A stretch of DNA of 64,000 nucleotides. Source: Streptomyces sp. B21-105. Its GTDB lineage: Bacteria > Actinomycetota > Actinomycetes > Streptomycetales > Streptomycetaceae. Shown here one piece after another: positions 18,727 to 28,685 of this stretch. A model generated the notes under the pieces. It saw only the letters and a list, made by a program, of their open reading frames with translations, was not told where the DNA came from and did no database searches. The stretch is taken from assembly GCF_036898465.1 (NCBI RefSeq), contig NZ_JARUMJ010000001.1:3224001-3288000 (forward strand), read 5' to 3'. Positions within the stretch are counted from its first letter, which is position 1, and every line of letters begins with the position of its first letter. The translations under genes and the position numbers were made by a program.

Positions 18727-18756
18727 GCTTACTTCTGCTTACTTCTGCTTACTTCT
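18727..18756. repeat. 10-bp tandem repeat spanning the recO stop codon
   Basis: GCTTACTTCT is repeated three times without a mismatch, and the recO stop (18749-18751) lies in the third copy. Expansion or contraction here would alter only the spacer to uppS. It is probably slippage-derived. Confidence 0.85.
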
Positions 18757-19498
18757 CGACGTACCGAAGGGAGCGCAGTCCGCGCTCCAGGTGCCAGTGC
18801 AGATAGGCGGACACCAGCCCGCTGCCCTCCCGGACGTGCCGCGGCTCGCACGCGTCGGCCGTCTCCCAGTCTCCCGTGAGCAGCGCGCCCAGGAGGACCA
18901 GGGTCTGCGGCGAGGGTACGACGCTGCCGGCCACCCGGCAGTCCGCGCAGACGGAGCCGCCGGCGGCGACCGAGAAGAACCGGTTGGGCCCCGGCATCCC
19001 GCACCTCGCGCAGTCCCCGAAGCTGGGGGCGTACCCGTTCACGGCCAGCGACCGCAGCAGGAACGCGTCCAGCACCAGGTGCGGGGCGTGCTCGCCGCGG
19101 GCCAGGGTCCGCAGCGCGCCCACGAGCAGCAGGTACTGCTGCACGGCCGGCTCGCCCTCGTGGTCGGTGAACCGCTCGGCGGTCTCCAGCATGGCCGTGC
19201 CGGCGGTGTAGCGGGCGTAGTCGGTCACGATGCCGCCGCCGTAGGGGGCGATGATCTCGCTCTGCGTGCACAACGGCAGCCCGCGTCCGACCAGCTCGCT
19301 GCTGCCCCGCGCGAAGAACTGCACGTCGACGTGGGAGAACGGCTCGAGCCGCGCCCCGAACTTCGACTTCGTCCGCCGCACCCCCCGCGCCACCGCCCGC
19401 ACCCGCCCGTGCCCGCGCGTGAGCAGCGTGATGATGCGATCCGCCTCACCCAGCTTCTGGGTGCGCAGCACGATCCCGTCATCGCGGAACAGACTCAT
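18749..19498 (-). CDS. recO: DNA repair protein RecO
   Basis: This 249-residue recombination mediator loads RecA together with RecR. It has an N-terminal OB-fold (MSLFRDDGIVLRTQKLGEADRIITLLT), a central helical region, and the zinc site C-x2-C...C (CARCGMPGP, CADCRVAG) about residues 156-185. The length fits the family. It lies directly upstream of uppS. Confidence 0.94.
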   Translation of the reverse strand: MSLFRDDGIVLRTQKLGEADRIITLLTRGHGRVRAVARGVRRTKSKFGARLEPFSHVDVQFFARGSSELVGRGLPLCTQSEIIAPYGGGIVTDYARYTAGTAMLETAERFTDHEGEPAVQQYLLLVGALRTLARGEHAPHLVLDAFLLRSLAVNGYAPSFGDCARCGMPGPNRFFSVAAGGSVCADCRVAGSVVPSPQTLVLLGALLTGDWETADACEPRHVREGSGLVSAYLHWHLERGLRSLRYVEK

Positions 19499-19729
19499 AC
19501 CCCCATTCTCACCTACGCCCGAACACCCATGTGCCGGGACGGCGGGGGTGGGCCGAAGCGACGAGGACCAGCCGGAGCTGTGGGGACCGGCCGGGATCGG
19601 GCGCTCTTTGACCGGAGACGGCCCGGCAACCGATCTGTACGATCATCCGATTGGGGAGCAGGCCGACGGATGCGCTGGGGGCCTTGGGCCCGCGTGCGTC
19701 GGCGGACGCAGCCGAGGGGGCTCGACGAC

Positions 19730-20947
19730 ATGAGCGCATGGTCCACCCGAGAAGCACGCGCGGACGATCTGCCGGTACTCAGCCGGTTACTGGCGGAGAC
19801 GTGCGACCCGGCCGAGGTCCCGTCGTCGGCCCTGCTGGCCGAGTCGATCGCCAACGGGCTGGTCCGGGTCGCCGAATCCGACGGCGAGGTGGTCGGATGC
19901 GTCGCCGCAGAAAGGCCTTCCCCGGAACATGTGCGTCTGTCGGCGGCTGGCGTCCGTGAGGGTCTGCGCCGGCGGGGGATCGCTCTCCGTCTCCTGGACG
20001 AGCTGTCGCTGCGCGTCTCGGAACGCATCGGTCCGGCCCCTTTGGTCTCGGCCGTCATCGAGATCACGGACATCCCCGTCTCGGGGCTCCTGCTGAAGAG
20101 CGGCTTCATCGGCACTCGCGTCATGCGCACCAGCCGGCATCCCGACGGAGTCTGCCTTCACTACCAGCACAAGAGACGCGTCGAGTACATAGACCCCGAC
20201 ACACGCTATCTCGTCCCCCTGAGCGCGCAGACGCAACTGATCGAATCCCTCGCGTCGCAGGATCAGGCCGTGACCGCGCTGGTGTCCCTGCACGGTGAGC
20301 CCGCGCTGGAGATCACGCGTTTCGAGCAGGACGACCCCGCGACCCTTCAGTCCGGTGAGGCCGCGGCGGGCATTGCGTTCTCCGGAGCGATACTCGCGGC
20401 CATCACGTTCCTCCTGGGCTTCGCCTTCACCTCGACGCGATTCCCGGACGACGTCCGCCTTCTCCTGATCGGCGCCACCTTCAGCACCGTGCTGTCCCTG
20501 ATCGTCTACGCCAGCGCCTCAGGAGAACTCGCCCGTATCCACTCGAACACGTTCGCCAGGATCATGAAATACGGCAACGTGCTCTCCGAGTTCGGTGGTG
20601 TGCTGCCGTTCCTCATCTCCCTCCCCGTCACCTACGCACAGGCGAGCGGCGATCCGAGGACGACCATGGTTCTGGCCGCACTGCTGAGCGTGAGCATCGC
20701 GTGGTACGAGCGGTCCGAGTTCTCCATCGCCCACCGGTTCCGCAAGAGCATCGTGGAGATCGTCCTCATGGCGTTCACTGCGGCCTCACCCCTCATCGGC
20801 GCGGCGGTCGTCTCGACGGGTACCACCAGCTGGCCTTGGACCACCGCACTGGCCTGCGTCCTCTCTGCCCGGACCTGGCTGTATCTCTACCGGCGAGGTC
20901 CCGAGGCGGGGACGGCTGGGCGCCGTCAGTGGCAGGTCAGGGACTGA
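19730..20947 (+). CDS. GNAT acetyltransferase fused to a multi-helix membrane domain
   Basis: This 405-residue protein has two parts. Residues about 1-140 read as a GNAT N-acetyltransferase, with TREARADDLPVLSRLLAE, GEVVGCVAAERPS, VRLSAAGVREGLRRRGIALRLLDEL (acetyl-CoA loop) and FIGTRVMRTSRHPDGVCLHYQHK. Residues about 210-395 contain around six hydrophobic helices of no recognised family (GIAFSGAILAAITFLLGFAF, LLLIGATFSTVLSLIVYA, and others). The ATG at 19730 has GAGGGGG upstream. It is monocistronic between recO and an oxidase gene. It may acetylate a membrane-bound or secreted small molecule; this is inference. Confidence 0.8.
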   Translation: MSAWSTREARADDLPVLSRLLAETCDPAEVPSSALLAESIANGLVRVAESDGEVVGCVAAERPSPEHVRLSAAGVREGLRRRGIALRLLDELSLRVSERIGPAPLVSAVIEITDIPVSGLLLKSGFIGTRVMRTSRHPDGVCLHYQHKRRVEYIDPDTRYLVPLSAQTQLIESLASQDQAVTALVSLHGEPALEITRFEQDDPATLQSGEAAAGIAFSGAILAAITFLLGFAFTSTRFPDDVRLLLIGATFSTVLSLIVYASASGELARIHSNTFARIMKYGNVLSEFGGVLPFLISLPVTYAQASGDPRTTMVLAALLSVSIAWYERSEFSIAHRFRKSIVEIVLMAFTAASPLIGAAVVSTGTTSWPWTTALACVLSARTWLYLYRRGPEAGTAGRRQWQVRD

Positions 20948-20960
20948 GCGACGGGGATGG

Positions 20961-21911
20961 CTACTCGGCGGCGCGCAACAGGTCGGCGACCTCGCGGGCG
21001 CACCCCCAGGACAGGGTCAGGCCAGCGCCGCCATGGCCGTAGTTGTGCAGGATCAGCGTGCCGTCACGATTCTCGGTGTCCAGCCGGACCAGGGGTCTTA
21101 CCGGCCTGAGACCCACGCGGTGACCCACCACCCGGGCGTCGGCGAGGGAGGGTTCGACCGCCGCACACCGCCGCACGATCTCTGCGGCGGCAGCGGCATC
21201 GGGACGGAGATCCCAGCTCCCCCGGTCCGAGGTACCGCCCAGGACCACCACGTCGGACTGCGGGTAGAGATAGGTGAGTTCATCGGCTTCCGGGGTGTCG
21301 TCGCAGAAGAACGTCGTGACGCCGGGATTCTCGACCACGACGAGCTGGCCGCGCACCGCCTCCACGGACGAGTCCCCTACCAGGGCTCGCGCGCCGGTTC
21401 CCGTGCAGTTCACGATGACGGACGCCTCGGACGCCGCCTCTTCGAGCGAGGCGTAGCGGTGCTGTCGCAGCCGCCCGCCGGCGTGCGCCAACCGGTCGGC
21501 GAGATAGCCCAGATACCTGGGCATGTCGACGACGGGCGCGCGGTAGCGCCACCCCTCGACGTAACCCGGGCGCAGATCCTTCGGTTCGCACGGTCCGGCA
21601 CCGACCCAGGGAGCCCACGCCGGCACGTCCCGCGGTACACGGGACTCGTGCGTGCCTTCGACGAGACGGACCCCTGTACTGTCGTCGGCTCCGAGCTCCA
21701 GCAGGACGCGCAGGGTCTCCTTGCTCCAGCGCTCCACCAGGTCGGCGGGTTCGGCCAGGAACGGGTCCCACGAAGCGCCCGCGGCGGCCGAGGTCGTGTC
21801 GCCGGGAAGCAGTTCGGCGTCCACGCGCACGTCCCGGCCCGCCTCCGCGAGGCTGACCGCCGTGGTGAGGCCGACCACTCCGGCGCCGATCACTACCGCG
21901 GGTGCCGGCAT
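20961..21911 (-). CDS. FAD-dependent D-amino acid oxidase family protein
   Basis: This 316-residue flavoprotein of the DAO family has the N-terminal Rossmann dinucleotide motif VVIGAGVVGLTTAVSLAEAG. Its C-terminal FAD-binding end is VGLRPVRPLVRLDTENRDGTLILHNYGHGGAGLTLSWG, typical of D-amino acid oxidases. It probably oxidises a D-amino acid or related amine to the keto acid, ammonia and peroxide. The overall length is slightly shorter than eukaryotic DAAO and fits actinobacterial versions. It is followed by a phosphatase gene on the same strand, 60 bp away. Confidence 0.87.
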   Translation of the reverse strand: MPAPAVVIGAGVVGLTTAVSLAEAGRDVRVDAELLPGDTTSAAAGASWDPFLAEPADLVERWSKETLRVLLELGADDSTGVRLVEGTHESRVPRDVPAWAPWVGAGPCEPKDLRPGYVEGWRYRAPVVDMPRYLGYLADRLAHAGGRLRQHRYASLEEAASEASVIVNCTGTGARALVGDSSVEAVRGQLVVVENPGVTTFFCDDTPEADELTYLYPQSDVVVLGGTSDRGSWDLRPDAAAAAEIVRRCAAVEPSLADARVVGHRVGLRPVRPLVRLDTENRDGTLILHNYGHGGAGLTLSWGCAREVADLLRAAE

Positions 21912-21971
21912 CCTCGCCTCCTCGACAGGCCCCCCGGCGGATCGTCTGCCCCGTCCCGAGGAGCCGTCAGT

Positions 21972-22442
21972 CTAGCCGCGGCCCTGCGCTTCGCCGGAAA
22001 CGCCGAACCGCCGTACATACCGTCGCTGCCAAGGCGTCTCCACCGCTCGGGGGTCGTAGTGGTGGCGGACGAAGGCGACTGCTTCGGTCGGGGGGACGCC
22101 GTCCAGGACCGCCAGGCAGGCCAGGGCTGTGCCGGTGCGGCCGCGGCCGCCGGCGCAGGCGATCTCCACGCGTTCGTCGGCCGCCCGGCGCCACGCCTCG
22201 GTGAGGGCCGCGCGGGCGTCATCGTGGTCGGCGGGGAGGCGGAAGTCGGGCCAGTGGACCCAGCGGGACTCCCAGGACGACGCCGGAGGGCGTCGGCCCA
22301 GGAGGTAGAGGGCGTAGGCGGGGGTGGGCGCCGCCGGGTCGAGGGGGCGGCGCAGGCCGCGGCCGCGGATCAGCCGGCCGGAGGGCAGGGTGAGCACTCC
22401 GAGGTCGTTCTCACTCCAGGCCCGTGTGTCCTTCTCCATCAC
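21972..22442 (-). CDS. protein-tyrosine phosphatase-like protein
   Basis: This 156-residue protein has the Cys-based phosphatase P-loop CAGGRGRTG near residue 96, fitting C-x5-R, preceded by VEIA rather than the more usual V-H. A general acid Asp candidate lies in HWPDFRLPAD. It is similar to small dual-specificity phosphatases of Streptomyces. The start may be 22442 or the next ATG at 22439. It diverges from the ECF sigma factor gene with about 77 bp between starts. The substrate is unknown. Confidence 0.82.
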   Translation of the reverse strand: MMEKDTRAWSENDLGVLTLPSGRLIRGRGLRRPLDPAAPTPAYALYLLGRRPPASSWESRWVHWPDFRLPADHDDARAALTEAWRRAADERVEIACAGGRGRTGTALACLAVLDGVPPTEAVAFVRHHYDPRAVETPWQRRYVRRFGVSGEAQGRG

Positions 22443-22519
22443 TCCATTCCAACGCGTTCGCCGGGGCCGGGCAACCGATTCGGGACCGCCGGTGGTCTGG
22501 AGGGCGAGGAGGGTGCTTG

Positions 22520-23122
22520 ATGCAGGCCGAACAAGAGGACCGGTTCCACGAGTTCGTCAGAGCGCGGTGGTCCCGGCTGGTGCGAACCGCGTATCTGCTC
22601 ACGGGGGACGTCCACCACGCGGAGGACCTGACGCAGACGGCGCTGGCCAAGGCATACCGGTCGTGGCGGCGGATATCGCGCAGCGACAGCCCGGAGGCGT
22701 ACGTGCGGCGGATGCTGGTCACGTGCAACAGCGACCGGTTCCGCAAGCGGCGGGTCACCGAGGCGCTGACCGCGGCGCCGCCGGACCGGGCGGGGCGCGA
22801 CGAGGGCGCGGGGCAGGTGGAGGAGCGTGGCTCGCTGCTCGCCGGGCTCGCCCAACTGCCGCCCAGACAGCGGGCGGTGGTGGTGCTCCGGTACTGGGAG
22901 GACCTTTCCGAGGCGGAGGTGGCCGAGGTGCTCGGCTGCTCGACCGGCACGGTGAAGAGCCAGGCGTCGAAGGGCCTGGCGAAGTTGCGCACGTATCCGG
23001 GACTGTCCGCGGGCCGCGCGCCGGCGGACGGTCGGGGGCAGACAGAGCAGGGAGAGCGGGGAGACAGCGGTGAACGAGACAGGCGGGCACGAGGACTTCG
23101 GGTTCGAGGCGCGGATGCGTGA
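22520..23122 (+). CDS. ECF RNA polymerase sigma factor, SigE-like family
   Basis: This 200-residue extracytoplasmic-function sigma factor has region 2 (FHEFVRARWSRLVRTAYLLTGDVHHAEDLTQTALAKAYRSWRRI) and region 4 (LAQLPPRQRAVVVLRYWEDLSEAEVAEVLGCSTGTVKSQASKGLAKLR). ATG at 22520 has GAGGAGGG upstream. It redirects RNA polymerase to stress or envelope promoters. The downstream membrane protein gene overlaps it by 53 bp, suggesting coupled expression and a role for that protein in its control. Confidence 0.92.
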   Translation: MQAEQEDRFHEFVRARWSRLVRTAYLLTGDVHHAEDLTQTALAKAYRSWRRISRSDSPEAYVRRMLVTCNSDRFRKRRVTEALTAAPPDRAGRDEGAGQVEERGSLLAGLAQLPPRQRAVVVLRYWEDLSEAEVAEVLGCSTGTVKSQASKGLAKLRTYPGLSAGRAPADGRGQTEQGERGDSGERDRRARGLRVRGADA

Positions 23123-24011
23123 GCTGCTCGCGGAGGACGCGTACACCATCAGCCCGTCCCCGGCGCCGTATCCGGCGATCCGACGGCGGGGGCTGACCGA
23201 GCGGCGGCGGCGCGTGGCGCTGACCGGCGCGGTGCTGGCGACGCTGGCCGCCGTGCCGGTGGGGGCGTACGCCGTGGCCGGCGGGAGCGGGGGGCGGGGC
23301 TCCGACACGGCGGCGCCGCCGCAGCCGTCGGCGAGCGTCCCGGGCGGCACGGCCGCGAACCCGGGCAGGACGGCCGGCACGACGGCGGGCGGGGGCGTCT
23401 TTGGGCCCGCGCGGCCGGCGACGGACGGTCAACTGATGGACGGGATCACCTTCGCGCAGGCCGCGGACGGGCTGGCGGCGTGTCTGAAGGCGGAGGGCGG
23501 GACGAAGGCCCGGCTGGGCAAGGCCCAGGACTACCGGATCGTCCTGGCCGCGAAGAGCACCGGCGACTCCAACGCCCCCGGGGACGGCTTCCACGTCGTC
23601 GGCGTGAAGGAGCAGCCGGCCGGCTTCCGGGTGGTGTGCGACATCGAGGACGGCGTGGGCTCCGGCATCAGCGTCAGTTCGAGCGACGCGAACCCGCCGG
23701 ACGCGGGCGTGGTCGTGCCCGATGTCAACGGCGCGGCCCTGTACCAGCAGGCGTTCATCGACAAGGGGCACTGGAAGCTGCCGTTCCGCTGGGCGGCCAT
23801 CGGCACCGTGGAACCGTCGGTGGCCAAGGTGACCGTCTCCTACGGCGACGCCGGTCCGGTCGCCGCCGTCCTCGACCACGGCTGGTTCGTGGCCGCCGGG
23901 ATGCTGGAGCGGCAGGTCACCCTGGCCCCGCACGTGAAGGGTTACGACGGCGCGGGCAAGCTCGTCTACGACTCCGACACGGACCGCACCTACCACCGCA
24001 CCCTGCCGTAG
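23070..24011 (+). CDS. membrane-anchored partner protein of the sigma factor
   Basis: This 313-residue protein has a short cytoplasmic N-terminus (EARMRELLAEDAYTISPSPAPYPAIRRRG), one transmembrane helix (about residues 50-67), a Gly/Ala/Pro/Thr linker, and an extracytoplasmic domain of about 200 residues with two Cys (LAACLKAEG, FRVVCDIEDG). The topology and the 53-bp overlap with the ECF gene fit an anti-sigma or sensor role. However, no recognised zinc anti-sigma motif (HxxxCxxC) is present. A GTG start is used with GGGGAG upstream. Confidence 0.75.
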   Translation: MNETGGHEDFGFEARMRELLAEDAYTISPSPAPYPAIRRRGLTERRRRVALTGAVLATLAAVPVGAYAVAGGSGGRGSDTAAPPQPSASVPGGTAANPGRTAGTTAGGGVFGPARPATDGQLMDGITFAQAADGLAACLKAEGGTKARLGKAQDYRIVLAAKSTGDSNAPGDGFHVVGVKEQPAGFRVVCDIEDGVGSGISVSSSDANPPDAGVVVPDVNGAALYQQAFIDKGHWKLPFRWAAIGTVEPSVAKVTVSYGDAGPVAAVLDHGWFVAAGMLERQVTLAPHVKGYDGAGKLVYDSDTDRTYHRTLP

Positions 24012-24029
24012 CGGCCAGCGGCCAGCGGC

Positions 24030-24240
24030 CTGCGGCGGCGGTCACGTCCTGCCCGGGGTCACCGGTCCCGACTCGCAGGGCCGCCGCGTCGGGTTCGGCG
24101 CCGCGCAGCGACTCCTCCCGCATCCGGTGCATCAGGAAGATGCCGTAGTCGACGCCGAGAGCGACGAGAAAGACGAAGGACAGCAGCCGAGCCCGGGATC
24201 CGTGCCCTCGAAGCCGAACACCGGCCCGAACCCTGTGGAG
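24030..24240 (-). pseudogene. MMPL (RND-type) transporter remnant
   Basis: The complement reads GPVFGFEGTDPGL, then after a frame change LLSFVFLVALGVDYGIFLMHRMREESLRGAEPDAA. This is the conserved stretch of MMPL-family exporters around the DY of the transmembrane proton relay. Only about 65 residues remain, with a frameshift and no start or stop context. It is a fossil of a roughly 700-residue transporter. Confidence 0.72.
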
Positions 24241-24276
24241 TACCCGGGGCGGGTCAGGACGGCGTGGGCGGGCGGG

Positions 24277-24972
24277 TCAGGACGGTGTGCGGGCCGCGGC
24301 CAGGAGGCGGGTCACGTCGTCCGCGCAGATGGTCAGGGCCGCGCCGACGGTCGCGAGGACCTCGCGTTCGGCCGGGGTGTAGGGGCCGTCCGCGAGGGCG
24401 ATCCGTGCGCCCTGCAGCAGGATCGACTCGCGGCCGACCGGTGCGAGGTGGGGGGCGAGCGGGTCGAGGGCCTCGTGGAGCTCTATGGCGAGCCCGGGGC
24501 CGTACGACTCGCCGTAGTTGTGGCCGGTGTCGGCGGCGAGCGCCTCGACGAGGGCGGCGAGCTGTTCCTCCGTGCAGTCGGCGAAGCCGGCCGCACGGAC
24601 CGCTCCGGCCGCCGTCCCGAGGGCGGTGCGGGCGCAGCTGCCGTCCGCGGAGAGCACCGCGAGGGCGACGGTGTGGACGGCGTCGCGGAGCATCGCCGAG
24701 AAGCGGACGGTGGTGGGGTGGTCGAGGGCGTCGGCGCCGAAGTGCCCCCGGCAGGCCGCGCACTCGACGACCGGGCCGGTCTCGCCGCGCGGCAGGACGG
24801 GCACGCCGAGCACGGTGAAGCGGCGCTGGCCGGTGAGCCGCTGGTAGTTGCGGTCTCCGCCGCAGCCCGGGCAGAAGAACTCGCCGTCGCCGACGGGCGT
24901 CCACGCGGTGCGGGTGCCCAGGATGCGGGCACGCCTGGTGACACGGCCGTCTCGTCCCCGTTCTGGCAGCAC
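24277..24972 (-). CDS. zinc-finger and TerB-like domain protein
   Basis: This 231-residue protein has an N-terminal zinc ribbon (FFCPGCGGDRNYQRL ... VVECAACRGHF), then a helical C-terminal domain (about residues 95-230). That domain follows the TerB pattern, including CTEEQLAALVEALAADTGHNY and ADGPYTPAEREVLATVGAALTI. TerB domains occur in tellurite resistance and stress systems; no other ter gene is nearby. It is monocistronic, downstream of the leuA terminator. Confidence 0.78.
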   Translation of the reverse strand: MLPERGRDGRVTRRARILGTRTAWTPVGDGEFFCPGCGGDRNYQRLTGQRRFTVLGVPVLPRGETGPVVECAACRGHFGADALDHPTTVRFSAMLRDAVHTVALAVLSADGSCARTALGTAAGAVRAAGFADCTEEQLAALVEALAADTGHNYGESYGPGLAIELHEALDPLAPHLAPVGRESILLQGARIALADGPYTPAEREVLATVGAALTICADDVTRLLAAARTPS

Positions 24973-25101
24973 GTCGCACCTCCATCAGCCGCGGCAACAT
25001 CGCCGCATGCCCCCGTGATGTTAGCCACATCCATGAGGTGTAGTCAGTACCCAGGACGAGACCTCTCCGTGACCTTCACGGTCGGATGGCCGATATACGA
25101 C

Positions 25102-25137
25102 GGGGCCCCGGCCGCCGCGTACGGCGTCCGGGGCCCC
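25102..25137 (-). terminator. leuA transcription terminator
   Basis: The inverted repeat GGGGCCCCGG...CCGGGGCCCC has 10 paired bases around a 16-base centre. It starts about 20 bp after the leuA stop and should end leucine transcription. Confidence 0.75.
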
Positions 25138-25156
25138 AAACCACCGGTCAGGATGG

Positions 25157-27021
<1,865 letters not shown>

Positions 27022-27183
27022 AGTGCTCCGCAGCCTAGCCGAGCCGCACCTGTCGCGGTGGTGCGTATCAGTATGCGGGACCACCGAGAGCAACTGAAGA
27101 GAAAAGGGACGAAACGTGTGCCATACCACTTGAAGCCATGAATCCGCCGCGTTTGTCACTGTTTTTCACCGATCATGGTTGCC

Positions 27184-27207
27184 TGTAGTGACAGTTGGGT
27201 CACACAG
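27184..27207. promoter_or_regulatory. imperfect dyad upstream of the M4 protease gene
   Basis: GTGAC-AGTTGG-GTCAC (27188-27203) is a 5-bp-arm dyad 20 bp before the protease start, flanked by partly symmetric TGT and ACA. It could be a repressor site for the protease-inhibitor operon. It is only a weak candidate. Confidence 0.3.
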
Positions 27208-27223
27208 TGCAAAGGTGCCGGGC

Positions 27224-28294
27224 ATGACGACCCACGGGGGCTTCGAGCCCGTCTTCTGCACCGTCGTACCGCCGCACCTGCTCCACCGGCTGGCGCGCAA
27301 CGACGATCCCGCGCTCTCCGGGCCCGCCCGGCGCACCTTGCTGCGCGACAGCGAGCTGCGCGGCCTGCGCCAGGTGACCACCGAGTTCCGCCTGGCCGCC
27401 GCCCCGGCCGTGAAGGCCCCCTCGGACTCGCCGCTGCGCACGATCTACGACTGCGGGCACGGCACCGACCTGCCCGGCGACAAGGTCCGCGCCGAGGGCC
27501 AGGACCCCGGCCGGGACGCGACCGTCAACCGCGCGTACTCCGGGCTCGGCGCCACCTTCGACCTCTATCTGAAGGCCTACCGGCGCCACTCCATCGACGA
27601 CGACGGCCTTCCGCTCGACGCCAGCGTCCACTACGACGAGGGCTACAACAACGCCTTCTGGAACGGCGAGCAGATGGTGTTCGGCGACGGCGACGGCGAG
27701 ATCTTCCTCGACTTCACCAACGCCATCGACGTCATCGGGCACGAGCTCACCCACGGCGTCACCCAGTACACCGCGAACCTGACCTACTACGGGCAGCCCG
27801 GCGCCCTCAACGAGTCGATGTCCGACGTCTTCGGCTCGCTCATCAAGCAGTACTCGCTCGGCCAGACCGCCGCCGAGGCCGACTGGCTGATCGGCGCGGG
27901 CCTGCTCGCCCCGGACGTCACCGGCTCCGCGCTGCGCTCGATGAAGGCCCCGGGCACCGCGTACGACGACGACGTCCTCGGCAAGGACCCGCAGCCCGCG
28001 ACCATGGACGAATACGTCCGCACCGGTCGCGACAACGGCGGCGTGCACATCAACTCGGGCATCCCCAACCACGCGTTCTACCTGGCCGCCGCCGCTCTCG
28101 GCGGGTACGCCTGGGAGAAGGCGGGGCAGATCTGGTACGACGTGCTGACCGGCGGCGAGCTCGGGGACCGGGCCTTCTTCACCGACTTCGCCGCGCTGAC
28201 GGTGAAGGCGGCGCGCGAGCGGTTCGGCGACGGCGGCGACGAGTTCCAGGCCGTACAGAAGGCGTGGGAGCAGGTCGGGGTGCGGATCCTGTAG
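27224..28294 (+). CDS. protealysin-like M4 metalloprotease
   Basis: This 356-residue thermolysin-family (M4) zinc protease has ligands H173 and H177 in GHELTHGVTQY, with E174 catalytic, and E197 in GALNESMSDVFG. HINSGIPNHAFY supplies the second active-site His. No signal peptide is present. The short N-terminal propeptide (about 50 residues, with PPHLLHRLARN) is the protealysin type rather than the long thermolysin propeptide, so the enzyme may act in the cytoplasm or leave by a non-classical route. The start at 27224 fits AAAGG upstream. It is followed 21 bp later by its probable inhibitor gene. Confidence 0.9.
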   Translation: MTTHGGFEPVFCTVVPPHLLHRLARNDDPALSGPARRTLLRDSELRGLRQVTTEFRLAAAPAVKAPSDSPLRTIYDCGHGTDLPGDKVRAEGQDPGRDATVNRAYSGLGATFDLYLKAYRRHSIDDDGLPLDASVHYDEGYNNAFWNGEQMVFGDGDGEIFLDFTNAIDVIGHELTHGVTQYTANLTYYGQPGALNESMSDVFGSLIKQYSLGQTAAEADWLIGAGLLAPDVTGSALRSMKAPGTAYDDDVLGKDPQPATMDEYVRTGRDNGGVHINSGIPNHAFYLAAAALGGYAWEKAGQIWYDVLTGGELGDRAFFTDFAALTVKAARERFGDGGDEFQAVQKAWEQVGVRIL

Positions 28295-28315
28295 TTCCGT
28301 ACTACACAGGGACCC

Positions 28316-28582
28316 ATGCGTATTCAGGTGAGGCGCACGGGCGGGTTCGCGGGCATCGAGCGGCAGGCCGAGGTGGACACGGCGGGGCGGCCCGACGCCG
28401 GCGAGTGGCACGCCCTGGCCGAGCAGGCGGTCGCCGCCGGCCGGGGCACGCCCCCGCAGGGCGTGCCGGACGGCTTCCGCTACGAGATCACGGTGGACGG
28501 CAGGACCGTCCACGCGGCCGACCCGCGACTGACGTCGCAGCAGCGCGAGCTGATCACGAGAGTGCTGAAGGAAGGAGCCTGA
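28316..28582 (+). CDS. emfourin-type protealysin inhibitor
   Basis: This 88-residue protein (MRIQVRRTGGFAGIERQAEVDTA...FRYEITVDGRTVHAADPRLTSQQRELITRVL) matches the emfourin (M4in) pattern: an N-terminal GGFAG-like strand and a C-terminal Leu-rich helix. Emfourins are small cytoplasmic inhibitors encoded beside protealysin-like proteases. The adjacent position 21 bp after the protease gene strongly supports this. The call rests on pattern and context. Confidence 0.82.
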   Translation: MRIQVRRTGGFAGIERQAEVDTAGRPDAGEWHALAEQAVAAGRGTPPQGVPDGFRYEITVDGRTVHAADPRLTSQQRELITRVLKEGA

Positions 28583-28586
28583 TCGC

Positions 28587-28646
28587 CAGTTCCCGCTGGG
28601 GCAGTTCCCGCTGGGGCAGTTCCCGTAAGGGCAGTTCCCGTAGGGG
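28587..28646. repeat. 15-bp tandem repeat, four copies
   Basis: CAGTTCCCGCTGGGG is repeated four times (28587, 28602, 28617, 28632); the last two copies have CGTAAGGG and CGTAGGGG. The array begins immediately after the inhibitor stop codon and ends just before the glucosidase operator. It may be a slippage-prone spacer. Confidence 0.85.
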
Positions 28647-28655
28647 CGTTGACTT

Positions 28656-28673
28656 CCTTACCCATCGGTAAGG
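28656..28673. promoter_or_regulatory. perfect palindromic operator overlapping the GH1 leader
   Basis: CCTTACC-CATC-GGTAAGG is a perfect dyad with 7-bp arms, 13 bp before the glucosidase start. The right arm supplies the purine-rich AAGG used as ribosome binding site. A repressor bound here would block both initiation of transcription and leader access. No regulator gene is adjacent, so the binding protein is probably encoded elsewhere. Confidence 0.6.
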
Positions 28674-28685
28674 ATGATCCCGACC

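Noticed and set aside
23917..24132. A small intact minus-strand gene at 23.9-24.1 kb (MHRMREESLRG...).
   Set aside because: Its start is a conserved internal part of the MMPL remnant and the rest is antisense to the sigma partner gene.
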